A stretch of 64,000 nt of DNA from Salvia splendens (GCF_004379255.2 NC_056040.1:5436257-5500256); one strand, 5' to 3'; positions 35,401-48,828 are shown, counted from the stretch's first letter. Notes: generated by a model not told the origin, from the letters alone. Program-made: numbers and translations.

Positions 35401-37430
35401 AAGTGGGATCTGAATAGGACTAGAGAGATAAACAAATGAAGAAGTAGAACAGAAGATTAGGGAACGAGAGGAGCAGTAAATACTCCCTCCATCCCCAAAG
35501 AGTATGAACTTTGGGTTCGGCATGAATTTTAATAAATAAAGGGAAAAGTAAGAGAGAGAGAGAGAAAGGGTAGTGGAAATAATGTTAGTGGAGAGTGGGG
35601 TCCACATTATTATAATGGTATAAGTGTTAATGGTAATGATATAAGTTGTAAATAAAATGATGTATAGGGGTAGTATGTTGTTTGGATTTTTCAAAATTAG
35701 AAAGTTCATACTCTTTAGGGACGGATGAAAAAGGAAATAGTTCACTCTTTGGGGACGGAGGGAGTATGAAAAATTGAAGGCAGAAAGAAGTGAGAAAAGA
35801 AGAGTTTGGAGAAGTCATGGAAAAGAACGGGCATAACAAAAAAGAAAGAAGTAAAACTGAACAATATAATGGGGAAGAGTTAGGGAAGACAAGAGGAAGT
35901 AGATGTCGAGCTTCAGGAATATGACATTAAAAAGAAATAAAATGAGGAAACGTAAACCTGTAGAGCTGGAACTGGACTTGTAGATGTTTGGGAATATAGA
36001 TGGGCATGGACTGGTGAAGATGAATAGGAGATGCTAGTATTTGTTGCTTAAACTTCTCCAAGACATCATATGACATACATCATGCAATTTTCTGAGGTAC
36101 AGTGCACCTCTGTCCCAAAAAGGCCCACATATTTGCTATGGTTAGAGGCATGTGCCTTTTAACTATACAGTATACAATATTTCTAGGAACACAATCAAGG
36201 CATCAGCTACTAGACAAACCCAAAGGGTGCAGAATTTATGAGATGCCTGGAAGGTATTTAGAGATCAGATGAAATTTTAGTGTCTTGATGTAAGTGGTAA
36301 AGATGATATATAGAAGAATAAACTAAAAGTAAAAAGGGTAGGGGAAGCTTTACTATTCTGTCTTTGAATATGCATAAACAACTATGTTATTGAAGCGGAA
36401 TCCTTTCCAGAGGAATTAGTTTTCTCCCTCTAGACTTGTTTTGATCTTTTAGCTCTGATGGAATAGTGACCATTAATAAACTGTACAATTTTAAGTATGA
36501 GGAAACTACTAAAAGTCTAAAACACTAGCCATGAAGTCTTAACTTGTGAAATGTTAAGCTAGCATATAATTCACATTATTTCATTTTTTGGCTCATTTCA
36601 CTCAGATTGAGTTTAGTGTGGGCCAAAGAACCCAGAATGACTGAGTATGTAAATTCCAAATGACAAAATACCTGATGAATTAAACGGACTGAGGGGAAGA
36701 CATGCATGTAATCCAGAAACCTCAATTAGCACATTTCTTGACATATATAGCTTACATGGTCAGACTAAGTTATACGCTTGCATGATTAAGTTTTACTTAC
36801 ACTGAGATTTATAGCAGACCTAATCGACTGGTCTGCCACAATGAGTATTTGCCTTGGTGTAACATTATTTTTACTTGGGATATGGTGGACGTTGTGCATA
36901 ACTATTTCATTACTTAACATGAAATTCCAATAGTTTATGGTGATTTTAGCTTTCTCTTGCATTGGGGAGAATGTCTCTAAATATTGGTTCTATAATAGGG
37001 TACTGCTGATGAAGTTGTCGATTGCTCCCATGGGAAGCAGCTTTGGGAGCTTTGCAAGGTAAAATATGAACCTTTATGGATAAATGGAGGTGGGCACTGC
37101 AATCTTGAACTATATCCAGAGTTCATCAAACATTTAAAAAGGTTTGTTCTGGCTCTTGGGAGAGCAAAGCCAGCTGTGAATGGTGTGGTAACACCATCAC
37201 TTAGTTCAGACATTAAGCTTACAACATCAGTTAGTTCAGACAGTAAGCTTACAGCTGGTGAAAGCAGCGGCACAGAGTCATTTGATTTGCAACCTGATGT
37301 TCCAGACATTTCTAGAAATAGTTTGGATAGCCGGCTTGACAAGTCCAAGAAGACGAGCAAGCCTGAGAAGTCTAGAATGAGCACAGATCGTGTCGACAGA
37401 TTCAGGAGAAGAAAAGGGTTGATGTGGTAG
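32406..37430 (+). CDS. ABHD17-like alpha/beta hydrolase (putative depalmitoylase)
   Basis: Five exons, 32406-32710, 33174-33210, 34456-34692, 34792-34839 and 36999-37430, give 352 residues. The alpha/beta-hydrolase core shows the oxyanion region [11 protein letters not shown], the YDYSGYGQS strand, the nucleophile elbow GQSVGSG (Ser), the TADEVVD segment (Asp) and GGGHCNLE (His). Family relatives in animals (ABHD17A-C) remove palmitate from membrane proteins; the same activity for the plant protein is an inference. The N-terminus MGGVTSS fits an N-myristoylation consensus and lacks the Cys cluster that anchors animal ABHD17. The C-terminal 90 residues are Ser/Lys-rich with an SSDSKLT-type repeat and end in a basic [10 protein letters not shown] tail. 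Intron 4 is about 2.2 kb and holds a Stowaway MITE. Confidence 0.93.
35483..35764. mobile_element. Stowaway MITE in ABHD17-like intron 4
   Basis: A 282-bp element from CTCCCTCCATCCCCAAAGAG to CTTTGGGGACGGAGGGAG with TA on both sides. An internal second copy of the terminal motif (CTCTTTAGGGACGGATG at about 35711) suggests a terminal duplication. Being intronic and non-coding, it probably does not affect the protein. Confidence 0.87.
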
Positions 37431-38147
37431 TAGACATCAGGTTCTGTCCAACCTGAGTTTCTCACTCAGCTGGGAAGGTTTCTGTGTGCTGATTTAGTAA
37501 CTTAACTCTAATCATATTTGATCTGATCTTGTCAAAATAATTTGTTTTAAATTGTAAAATTTTGTGTTGATTAGATGCGAGCAGTTTACTGTTCTTTTTT
37601 AACTGCAATTCTGTATATTATACCTGTGGTTTGTAGGAAAGAAGTTGCTATGAGATCTCCAGCATGTCACCATATTTCTCATCTCAAAAATTTTGTGATG
37701 ATTTGATTTGCCTTTTTAACTCCAATTCTGTTATACAACTCTATTTAGGTTCACGTTGCATATATATCAACTAAATAGTTTAATGAATTAAATTGTTTCT
37801 AATAGTAGTATATGTTAACAAGATCATATGCTTCAATCTTCCAAGAACTGTGAGACTCCACCAAAAACGAAAAACCCTTCAAATGGTGGCAACCAACTCT
37901 CAAAATCTCCACCACAAAATTCTTCAAAATGCATCATTCATATCTCCCTCAGCAATAGAGCACCTCCCCTTCTCCAAACGATGAAACCCATTCACATCCA
38001 TCACCACAATCTCTCCCTCTCATACGCCTTTGACACCAATTTGAAGTTTGAACGCGTTGTGGCGGTCCCCTAAGGTTCTTCATTATGCGCAAAACTGCCC
38101 TGGGCGCTTGTTTAATATCCCAGTACATCGTGCTAGAAAAAGGTAAA

Positions 38148-39756
38148 TCAAATCTCTACTGTTTGAGGATTTGATGAAATATCATCGCCACCAAGAAACA
38201 TAATAGCCTTCCCGTCATTCTCAATCCAACTGCATCCGGGATTCTTCCTCACATTCTGCGACTTCTGCAGAGCCCTCAACGCCTTCGCCTCGTCCCACAT
38301 TGCAGCCTCTGCATACATATTCGCAAGTATCACATAGTTCCCACTATTCTCCTTCACCAACTTGAATAGCTTCTTGGCTGACAGCTCAGATATCTCAAGA
38401 TTGCGATGGCTTCTCCCTGCAGCCAGCAATGACCCCCACACGCTTGCCCCAGCCAGCCGGCATTGGCATTTTGGAGATGACCTCATACGCCTTCACTAAT
38501 CTCCCAGCGCGCCCCAACAAGTCCACAATGCATGCATAGTGCTCGTGCCTTTTCTCCACTTGATAGTCCGAGCTCATGGAATCGAAGAATCTCAACCCTA
38601 ATTCCACTAAACCGGAATGACTGCAACCCGATAGAAGTCCTGTGAATGTAATGCTATCCGGGCGAAACCCTTCTTGAATCATGAGGTCGAATGTGTGGAC
38701 TGCCTCTCCGCCTCGCCCATGAGAAGCATAAGCACTGATCATCGAGTTCCAGGCGACTAAACTCCTCGAGCTTGGATTGATTCGATCAAAGCACAGCTTG
38801 GCATCGGGAAGGCTCCCACATTTCGCATACATTCCTACTAAAGCAGTCTGCACTGACGGATGACAGTCCAAGCCCTCCTCTCGTGCGAACCCGTGGATCC
38901 TCCTGCCTTGCTCTAACGCAGACGAATGGGCGCAAGCAGGGAGAACGCTCATGATCGTCACCCAATTCGGCTTCAAATCCGAGTCTCTCCCCAACATTTT
39001 ATCAAAGAGTTGGAGAGCATTAGATGCAAGGCCGTTTTGGGTGTAACCTGAGATCATACTCGTCCACGTCACAATGTTCTTCGTTGGCATTTCTTCAAAC
39101 AGCTCTCGTGCTGAATCAACCGCACCTTCTTTCATATAACCCGATATCAATGAGTTCCAAGACGAGACGTCTCTCACAGGCATTTCGTCCAACAGCTTGC
39201 GCGCGTCGGAGAGCTTCCCACATTTCACATACATGTCGATCAACGATGTCGCCACTTATAAATCGAATTCCAACCCGTCTCTCATGCTCATCGAATGTAT
39301 GCATCTCCCGATGCGGAGAAGCTCCAGATTCGCGACTGCTTTCAACACGAAAGGGTAGGTGAAATAATCGCCGCGAAGATTCAAGGAATGCTATTTCGTA
39401 AAAATTTGCAGAGTCTCTTCGGAGTATTTATACAGACTGTAAGCTCGAACTATGGAATTGAAGAGAAGCAGAGAGGGGTTTTGGACGGAGTGGAAGATCC
39501 TGGCGGCGGAAGTGATGTCGCCGGAGCTGGCGTACATCGCCACCATTTTGGCGGCGAGGAAGGGCGTGGGGGGGAGGCCACGGATTTCGATGTGCGCGTG
39601 GAGCTGCTGGCCTAATTTGAGGAGGTTTTTGCCGGTGAAAGCTTGGAATACGGTGGCGTAGGAGGAGGGTGGGAGTTGGAACTGGGAAGAATTGAGGAGG
39701 GGTTCTAGAAGGATCGTCATTGTTGGTCTCATAGAAGCTTGGTGGTTCCATTTCAT
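38148..39756 (-). pseudogene. PLS-class PPR protein (E-type), disabled
   Basis: Intronless minus-strand reading frame from ATG 39756 to TGA 38148-38150, with repeated 31-36-residue PPR units (for example FLAAKMVAMYASSGD, VAWNSMISAYASHGR) and a C-terminal E motif ending in GCSWIENDG. Such proteins bind organellar RNA and direct C-to-U editing. Three lesions break it: an in-frame TAG just after QIFTK (about 39391), an in-frame TAA after LEFDL (about 39256), and a frameshift at about 38455 where GGCT is tandemly duplicated in the PMPAG region. Apart from these the frame is well preserved, so inactivation looks recent. The 5' end could extend further upstream in another frame, but no organelle transit peptide is clear there. 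Confidence 0.9.
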
Positions 39757-39839
39757 GAAGAATTTGCGGCGAGAAATGGTGGCGGCGGAGGGGTACAGAC
39801 GGTGGCTGGGGTTTTGGGGTTATGTTTTCAAATACGAAA

Positions 39840-40588
39840 AATTCATGTCTCAAAATAGATACTGATAAAATTTATGGGAATTCAAGACTTTACCCCGTAA
39901 ATTTAGTTATTTAAAAAAAAGCTAGTATTAGTCCCAAAAATAATAAACTTAAGTCCATATTTGGTACTTTTCACAAACTTAAATTTTGGCTAGATTTAAG
40001 ATATTTTCCTACCAAAATTTGGGTTTGTAGGAAATGTAGTTAAAGTTTAGTACTATTATTTTAGAGACCAAAATCTTTTATTTTATCGTACTTTTCCAAC
40101 CAATACTACATTTCTTTATAATGTTCTTGGACATGGCGACATTGAAAATAATTACCAGTGTCTCGTAAAAATGGTAAAATCTTTATATTTTAATATTATT
40201 ATTATTTTAAAAAATTAAGCACCGATTTATCCCAAATTTCTAATTCGTCACTATATATAGAGTAAGCATGGAGAAACATGAGAGAATCGGGATTTGAATA
40301 AAGAAAATGGCATGCAACGAATAAATTAGTTTGAAAATTAATAGATGCTGGATTCTTTACTTTTCTTGTGTAAGTTGTGTTGATCCAATATAAATATTCA
40401 TGACTTGTTCTCCAAATTTCTTGTGAGAAGGGAACCATCCATTTATATATAGTGGTGGCCTGGTGTTGTTTGAGAGAAAAAGTTATTAAGTTAATACGAT
40501 TATATACTCCGTTCGTTCGTCCCAAGTTAGTTGAGGCGTTTCCATTCGCTTGGAGTAATAAACATGTGTTTTGTAATTGTATTTGTAG
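39840..40588. other. Intergenic region, MITE-like patch
   Basis: No gene. At 39930-40080 TCCCAAAAATAATAAACTT and the inverse-like AAGTTTAGTACTATTATTTT form weak inverted repeats about 130 bp apart, possibly a small MITE. Confidence 0.35.
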
Positions 40589-42111
40589 GTGGCATGATGC
40601 AGGAGGCACATATGATGCAAAAACAAAGAGTGGAGGTCCCAATGCTTCTATTAGGAATCAAGCTGAGCTCAATCATGCTGCTCTCAATATTGCCATTCAA
40701 CTCTGTGGTCCTTCTCTAATCTCACTCTCTTCTTTTATCTTTTCTTAATACCAAACAGTACTTATCTGATTAAATTCTATTTCTGGTTTTGAACAGAAGA
40801 AATAAAAGCTAAAAATCCAAGAATCTCATAGGCAGATCTTTACCAGGTATATGATCTAAAGATTTGGAGAATGTGATTAGCTTTGCACTTATTTAATCCT
40901 TTCCTGAGTCTTCAGCTTGCTGGCGTCGTTGCTGTTGAGGTAACCGGAGGCCCCACCATCGACTTTGTTCCAGGCTGTTTGGAACATTCCAACATCGTAG
41001 CTTCCATGGCCTCCCCGGAAGAAGGGCGCCTTCCCGATGCCAAACAAGGTTAGGAATCAATCAATCTCTGTGACACTAGAATCTTCTTTGCCATCCTTTT
41101 GTGCTTCAATAAATTCAATTGACTTGCATTCATCAAACTTAGAAGTTGATATAAAAGAACTTGGTCCTACCAATTCCCATCCTCTATACCTTATACTGAA
41201 GTCTAAAAGTCTTCCATTCATCTACTATTCTGTGAAAATATTAACTTTAATAGTTAGTTACTGGCTATATAATATGTTAATTTTGGATAGTCACAAAGTA
41301 ACAGGAAAGTTAAATGGAATGGATTCCTTCCTCTTGGTTCAAACATATTAAACATTTTTCACCGATCTATACAAGCTTCCTTTTATGCTTCTACAACTAA
41401 TCTCTCTCTCTTTCACACACATTTGTAGGTGCTTCCCACCTAAGGAATGTTTTTAATCGAATGGGCCTCTCCGACCAAGATATTGTAGCACTATCCGGGG
41501 GGCATACACTGGTAACTCTTACATCTCAAATTTCTCAATCATGGATGAAATGCGTGTAATGTAACTTTGTATATCGATCAGGGAAGAGCACATCGTGAGA
41601 GGTCAGAGGGTTCGAAGGCCCTTGGACACGAGATCCTCTCAAATTTGACAATTCTTACTTTGTGTAAGTTATTATTAAACAACAAACTACTCATATTTCA
41701 TAATCAACTTGTATCTCATATCTAAAATTGGACACAGCTTCTTAAAGGAGATTCAAAAGGTGTGCTAAAACTACCTACTGATAAAGTTCTCGTAGAGGAT
41801 CCCGAGTTCAGGAAATACATGATCTTGTACGCTGAGGTACATAGGACTCATGACTATTATACATTCTTCAAAATAACCATTGTCATAGTCATTGCTCATT
41901 TCCCATTAATGTGAATGTTGTATTTAAGGATGAAGATGCATTCTTCAGAGACTATGCTGCTTCGCACAAGAGGCTGTCGGAGCTAGGATTCAGTGCACCG
42001 TCGTCTTTGGGATTAGTCATCAAGAAGACAATGATCGCGGCTGCTGTAGCTGTGACAGTGGCACTTCTGAGTTACTTCTATGAAATGAACAAAAGAGACT
42101 TGTCTAAGTGA
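40589..42111 (+). pseudogene. Membrane-anchored (peroxisomal-type) ascorbate peroxidase, disabled
   Basis: Exon-like blocks lie at 40589-40707, 40797-40846, 40916-41048, 41429-41511, 41582-41663, 41738-41836 and 41929-42111. They follow the APX order: WHDAG active-site His, [24 protein letters not shown] with the heme-binding His, LKLPTDK, DEDAFFRDYA, and a C-terminal membrane anchor with a basic tail typical of APX3/APX5. Exon 1, with the distal Arg and start codon, is not recognisable upstream. A TAG at 40829-40831 replaces the Tyr of the expected SYADLYQ, a one-base deletion shifts the frame in the 41582 block (after ERSEG), and the junction between the 41663 and 41738 blocks does not keep phase. 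APX detoxifies hydrogen peroxide with ascorbate; this copy cannot encode it. Confidence 0.88.
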
Positions 42112-42646
42112 TGAGTATTGCTGCCGTGTAAATACATTTCTCACCAAATAGAAATTTCATTGAATCCATTTTAAACAAAACGTGTACCCCAAAATTATTA
42201 GAATTACAGTCAATAAATTATTGTACAAAAATAAAATATAGTATATTCCTTATATAGACAAAAGGTTGTGACAAGAAGACGACTATTAATACAGAAAACC
42301 AATTTTAAACCCTCAAAATTGTATATACTACATAGTATATCAAACCACAAAACAAAACTCATAATAACTTGGTTCAACATCTTTTTCTAACTCATCAAAC
42401 AGAGCAATAAATAAGGAGTCATTCTCACAAACCAAACATGTCATAAGATGAAACCTCCTTAAATGAACTATTTTGAAACTTTTTCACCCATTGCCAAGAT
42501 GAAAGCAGTTTAGTTAACAATTCCTCAATATGAAGGTTTTAAGTAATATTTTGACAAAAGAAAAGAGACCTCCTAAATTAGAACTGATATATATATACAT
42601 CATTTACAATTCATAAAAATAGAACGCTGCAGTAAAGCAACAAAAG

Positions 42647-45600
42647 CTACCACTCTTCTATTTCATCATCATCAACCTCGTCGTCTACACTCATACCATC
42701 GCAATCATCTTCATCAAAGCTAACTTCATCTGGGGCTTGATGGTCTGCTGCAACTCTATGTCCAAGCCATTTGAGTGCAGGATTAAATTCAGTTGCTAAA
42801 GTAGAATGGCTATACAAACTTGCACTAGTAGTATCATCTAACCTTCGACTCAGTATTTGATTCTGCAAGTGCATTCACAAGAGAAGAAAACAGTATGAAT
42901 CACAAACAAACCATAGCAGGAGGTACATGTCTTTCCTGCACCAGGCCCCTAAACACTACCAACAAGCAACAGACCATTGCAGAATAAAAATAGTTTGATG
43001 ACGCAAGATGTAGATGTTTAGGTATGAGTAAAGGGTACCATCACAAGACGAAGAGAGATATAGATTGATACACAAAAAGATACTGAATGGGTGTGGAACT
43101 AAAAGGTTGTTACCAAAATAAAGGATATTTTCTTAGCCATAAGAAGAAGCTGGTTACAAGAGTGTTATTGACTCCAAAAGTAAAATTAAAACAAACTGTG
43201 AGTAAGCCTCGGAATGGTTCTTTTCATAAGCGATTAACTCATAACAAAAGGATCCATTAGGTACATTTGAAAATCTTATTACGTTATGCGGAAGATAGTT
43301 ATCTGACTTACCTTATTGTGCTTCAGAGATTGATCAATCTGCCAGAGCACAGGACGGCGAATTGCATGCCACCTGCATATTCAGAATGTCATTAGCATCT
43401 GGTTCACAAAAAACAAAGAACAGATTTCTCAGGAACTATACCGAGAAGATAGGGGACTGGTATTCCCAAATAAAACTCCACGAACAGCAACTGAAGCAGC
43501 AGCAGATTGTAAGACATTCTCAGCTTCCCAGGTTTTACTGGATGGGGTGAGAAGCAAGTCGGTGTCGCTTAAGTATGCTCCTACAACCCATGCATCCTCG
43601 ATTGCTTCCTCATTCACAAAATCTAAAACTGTAATTGCAATCATCAAACAAAATAAAACCACCAATGATCAATCTCTTACTTTAACTCTCCCATAGCAAA
43701 TAACAAAAGTGCAATCTGAAACACATATTTGATATCACAGGGTAACAGTAGAAAACAATGGGGTAACATGCCTTCTCACAAGATTTAAGACATTATTAAA
43801 AATTCAAATGCAAAAGAAGCTACCATTTTTAAGAATAAGATAGCATATAATAGTATGGATTACCATTTTCATGGAGAAAATCAGTAACAAGCCGTGCCTG
43901 CCCATGTGCTTGACAAAGTACCAGCTCTGGATCATCCATTTTGATCGGACACCTGGAAAATTTTTCCTTTAAAAGAATCACATCTGTATCTACACAACAA
44001 CGTAAAAAAAATCAGTATAGCAGTCACAAATTTATAAATTTCCTTATTCTGCATGAACATAAAATTATGAATGGGAATTTCAAATACACATCTCAAGATG
44101 ACTGTTGAAGGATTTTCTTTTCAAGAGTTTGGCTCGTTTTACAAAAGAAACAAATTGTTGTGTCCTACTCCCTCCGTCCCACTATAGTTGAGGGCATTTC
44201 TTTTGGACACATAAATTAAGAAATGAATGTTTAATGAGTTAAGTGGAGAGAAATAAAGTAGATAAGGGAAGACAAAATAAAATAAGAGAGATTAAATGTG
44301 TTGATTTTTGCCAAAAGGAATTGGCTCAACTACAGTGGGACAGCCAAAATAGGATCTCAACTACAGTGAGACGGAGGAAGTAGTATTTTTGTGTCTTTAG
44401 GTAAATAAGGTGGGTCGAACTCCAAAAATTAAGTTTGAGCTCACATTTCACAGAAAATCCAGATTTTAATTTCATGCACCATGTTTGCATTCAATATATC
44501 TCCATCAGTATCCAACACTTTGAAGTGTATGATACAAAAAAGCCCATTGCATGAATATACCTGATGGAACTGTACTTCCAGTTTCTCTCTTGTTGTGCAA
44601 AAATTTTCCAAGCGCATGAAATAGTGACAGCGTCGCATCTTTCCCAAATGGCAGAAGAACTCTATCATCCAACCTGTTAGTCTCAGTCTGTTTTTCTTCT
44701 GGATATGTCGAGACCGAATTCAGAACAGATAAAGTATCAAGGGGATGTGGTTTCAACGAGAAGTACTGCAAAGATGTAATAGCACTTCTTATATCTCCTT
44801 CACTGGATTTTGCTATAAAATCAATATATTCATCATTCACTTTGAGCCTTTCCAATCTGCAAATTCTTGTAAGTGCTCTTTTGATGGAATTGGCAGTGAT
44901 TGGGTTAAACGTCACCTGATAGATTGAGTTTGATGCTAAAACATCAGCAAACCCAAGTAGTAGCTCTGGAATATGACAAGGTAAGAAACACAACCTTATA
45001 AGCCCCTGCATTTTGAAGAGACGACTGGAGCTCTTCCCAATACCGGCTATGCTGTTCTGCAGATTCAGACCGGCCATAGTCATTGATCAATATGGCTGTT
45101 GGAAGGCGGACAGATTGCAGAAGAAGATACAAGCACCTCTGAAGTCTTCCATAAGAGACCTTTCCATTCACCATAGGGAGATCATCAATTAACAGTACAA
45201 CAGATGCTGGAGATACTCTGGTTAAGGATGCAGAAACTAATCCATATTTTCGTATTCGTTCAACAAAACTTTCAAACTCATCCAACTTTGACATATACTG
45301 GATCCCTATGTCACATATTCACAAACCAGAGACATGTGAATATAAAAAATAGTACAGAAATAAATTGAATAGAACATTATCAAATGACAATTTTGGACCT
45401 GAATTAGAATACATTTGGAGACTGAATAGAGACACTGTGAGTACCTGAATTGGAATTATGCACATGTTCCTGCCAAATCGTGGGGGTAGGTGTTCTCCAT
45501 TCATACACTTCCATTCCAAGATGACATGCAACAGCATAGATGGTTGCCTACAATATTATGCCATTCAATGGATGGATAATGCAATATTGAAACAACAGAA

Positions 45601-48600
45601 ACACTCTCTTAACAGACAAATGTCTATTTTTCACTTTTTCACAATGCAAATAATTTTCAGTGCTATGAACCATAGTGCGTACAGATTTTCCAACTCCAGC
45701 TTGACCAGAGATTAGGATCACATTACTGAATGAATTATCCTGCAGATAGTAAGAAACAAAACCTATTACTTTTAAGGTGGCAGAAGAACAATATATTTTC
45801 AATGGTAACCAATCAAATTATGTCCAGTACTGGCTTTTTTTGTAAATAGTTAAAATGAAATGGAAAGAAGTCAATTATTTAGTGACCACTACATTTAGAG
45901 AATAAAAAATACTCTTGCTTAGTTATGCAATAACATGGGGAAAAAAAGGAATAGAAAGGTATAACTATCGTCCAGTGATCCATAAAGAGTTCTCTTGGTT
46001 GTTATAGTTTCTGTCACTTGGGGCATTTTGAAAATATGATACCCTAAATTACCAAGTAACAATATTCAGTATTCTGTATCTTTATTGACGTGGAAGATAC
46101 ATTTAGGATTGCATAAATAACTAACATATAGAACATCTTAATTATTCTGGATTCTGGGCTTTGCTATGAACTAATTCAATTTATTCTGGCAAAGTGGCAA
46201 TAGCACCCATCAAATTCAAACAGTTATAAAAGTCATTGTAGGACTAAGTCGCCAATCAGAAGAGAGATATACCTAAATTAAGTCAAAAACGGCAACTAAG
46301 ATTATAATTTGACCCAGTGAAAAAAACTAAAAGGTAAATTCTTAAAAGTTGAAAGGACGTAATATAATAAGCAAGAAACAATGATGACAGAATGGTTGAT
46401 GCAATTTTAGGTAGTAGGAAAACAAACAAGAAGAGCCAGGCAGGTTTGTTAGAAGAGTACCGCATTACTTTTGAGTTTCTCCTCAAACCATGATTTAACT
46501 TCTTCAACCTGACAACCACGAGGGAACCATGAACAAATGACTAAGGTATGGATGAGTTAGGAACAGTAATCATAAAGTGGTTTGTACCTTCTTCTTATGA
46601 ACGGCTACATCCCCTAAGCAACTCGGCGTATACTTTTCCACCCACATGTCCTTGTTACCACTGGAATCTGCGCAAAAACCATAGGAACTGAAGATCAGAT
46701 GGAAATCAATTAAAATTACACATCCCTCAAATGCATGAAGACAAACCAGCCTATTTGGGAGAAGGAAGTGACATGTATTCAATACTTCAAAATAGAACAT
46801 TTATAGCAGGTGCAGATGAATCAAGATTAAGTTCTCTCATACAACAAGCCAATATGAATCTACAGAGAATGGGAAATATTCTGAGTACTCAACAAGCAAC
46901 ACAAAATGAACAATGAAGACCAATTTCTACAACAGCATGGTCATGAATTCATGATAGCAAACAACATGAGTATATTAGTAATTAAGTCAAAGAGCTTTTA
47001 GTCATGAAGGTCCAATCCTATACACTTCAGAAAAAAATAGGAAAGGAAATCTCAATATAAAGAGTGAGAAAATGCGAATAAATGCATAAAATTATAATAA
47101 TAGCATACCAGATGTTACCTTGAACTGAGGGAACCCTTGATCAAATTCCTCACAAATCTGATTGACCTGCATTGAAAAATAGCATGAGAAAATGTGTAGG
47201 GGTTTCAATAAGAAACTGAGAGTTCAAGTAATTATTAGAATCAGATCCAGAGTAACTTTTACTAGGTCTAGTCAACCAATGCACTGGTTTTAAGAAATCT
47301 TTCTTACTCACTAGAAACTGGTTTGGAAACCTTTTACATGATTTTCCAAAAATAGAAGCTTAAATGTGTTTGAATTTTGATGTTTCATAAGAATTTATCA
47401 TAGTAAATACTAATTCAATTCACCATTAAGAATAAAAAACTAAATAAATCCTATAAACAGCCTTGATGTCCTTACACATGACTACATGAGATGGGTTGAT
47501 AAATATTTAAACCTTGAGCATTGCTATTTTCTAGACTACTTGACCTTTAGTGGTTATTCTGATTATGAAACAATTATTCACACAATCTTCAGCTTTACAT
47601 CATCTAGTATTCTAGTTCAACTAACATCACCAAATGATATATGACTTCAATAGTCACAATAAGATGTCAATCTTGAGTAAGATCTAGTTTCCAACAAATT
47701 CATCAATTTCCAAAATAACAGGAAAATTATGCATTATTCATGCAGCTAATCAAGACTCAGAATGAGGCGAACAATGTCATCATGCAAAAACTTGACGGCA
47801 ACTTCATGCTCCCACTGGCCAGTAAGAGACCCAACAGCCCCAGTGGCTACTGCGGACTGCCTCCACTTTAACAGGCAAATCAACTCAAGAATCAAACATA
47901 TTCTACGAATTTTATGCTTCATAATAGTATATAAGTTCTCAGGAATATCTCAAAATGCATTTTCCTAATGAGTAACGAAAATTGAGTAAGAATCTATCTT
48001 ATCACTACAATTGCAGTTTCCTAAGTCTTACTTCCATCCACCTATCAAGTATCAAGACAATGACTCAGGCTAGTATGATTTTCCATGGTCTTCTTAGTTC
48101 GTCGTGGACAATGTATCAGTCGGCCAAAGTGAATATATCAGAATAGGAGTAACCATAGGGTAACCCACTGATAAGTAGCATCAAATTTATATTCAACTTC
48201 CTTACTTAAAATAGCCTGCATAAACTGCCAAAGCTAAGATTTCTACTGCACCGTTTAATATTATACTTGAAATCAAGTACTACTATTACTGAATACTAAA
48301 ATTTATTTGGTCGACAATAAAATCTTCAACTTCCCTATAGCCCTCGACTAATATAAAACTAGTTCGACAAAATTACCCCAAATCTACATCACAAAATAAA
48401 TTCCAAGGCCATGGTTAACCACAAATTCGCTAAGCCAGTAATTTCATTTAGATTGAAAGAAAACACTCATAGAAAGGTAAATAAAATCTAACAGATGTCA
48501 GAATGTACCTCATCGAAATCAATGGCGCTGGAGTTCTGAAATGGCGATGAGTAAGAGCTGGAGACTGTAAGCTTCTTAGCTCTTTTAGGGTTTTTCCGAG

Positions 48601-48700
48601 GTGGAGCTGATTTCGATAATCTGACACTAGTTTTATCTTTAACTTCATCGTCATCGGATGATGAAATTACAATGGTCGAACTCCTTTTCCCCTTCCCCAT
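42647..48700 (-). CDS. RAD17: RAD17 checkpoint clamp loader
   Basis: Twelve exons on the minus strand: 48700-48509, 47166-47109, 46667-46588, 46508-46461, 45739-45683, 45547-45445, 45305-44995, 44915-44561, 43989-43864, 43628-43442, 43372-43312 and 42862-42647. They join without a frame break to 597 residues, close to Arabidopsis RAD17 (599). Landmarks are a basic Ser-rich N-terminus, the [20 protein letters not shown] segment that opens the AAA+ clamp-loader domain, Walker A GQAGVGKS, Walker [10 protein letters not shown], the [12 protein letters not shown] sensor-2 helix, the [13 protein letters not shown] block and a very acidic C-terminal tail. RAD17 with RFC2-5 loads the 9-1-1 clamp on damaged DNA and activates ATR signalling in the nucleus. 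Introns 1 (about 1.3 kb) and 8 (571 bp) are the longer ones; intron 8 holds a Stowaway MITE. No lesion is visible. Confidence 0.96.
44168..44380. mobile_element. Stowaway MITE in RAD17 intron 8
   Basis: Bounded by CTCCCTCCGTCCCACTATAG and CAGTGAGACGGAGGAAG with TA on both sides, 213 bp. It sits between exons 8 and 9 and leaves the splice sites intact. Confidence 0.87.
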
Positions 48701-48828
48701 CGAAGGCTAACCGTAGTTTGGCTCCTCTGCAAAATCTCCAAATTATCAGTAAGATTTTTGGAACCCTAGAAAATGGCAATTATGGGAAGTATCCTGTGTT
48801 TTAAAATGCGCGGTTTTTCTCTGAAGAA

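Noticed and set aside
39428..39853. Pro-rich minus-strand ORF overlapping the PPR pseudogene start
   Set aside because: It is an out-of-frame reading of the PPR N-terminus; the adjacent frame carries the PPR repeats.
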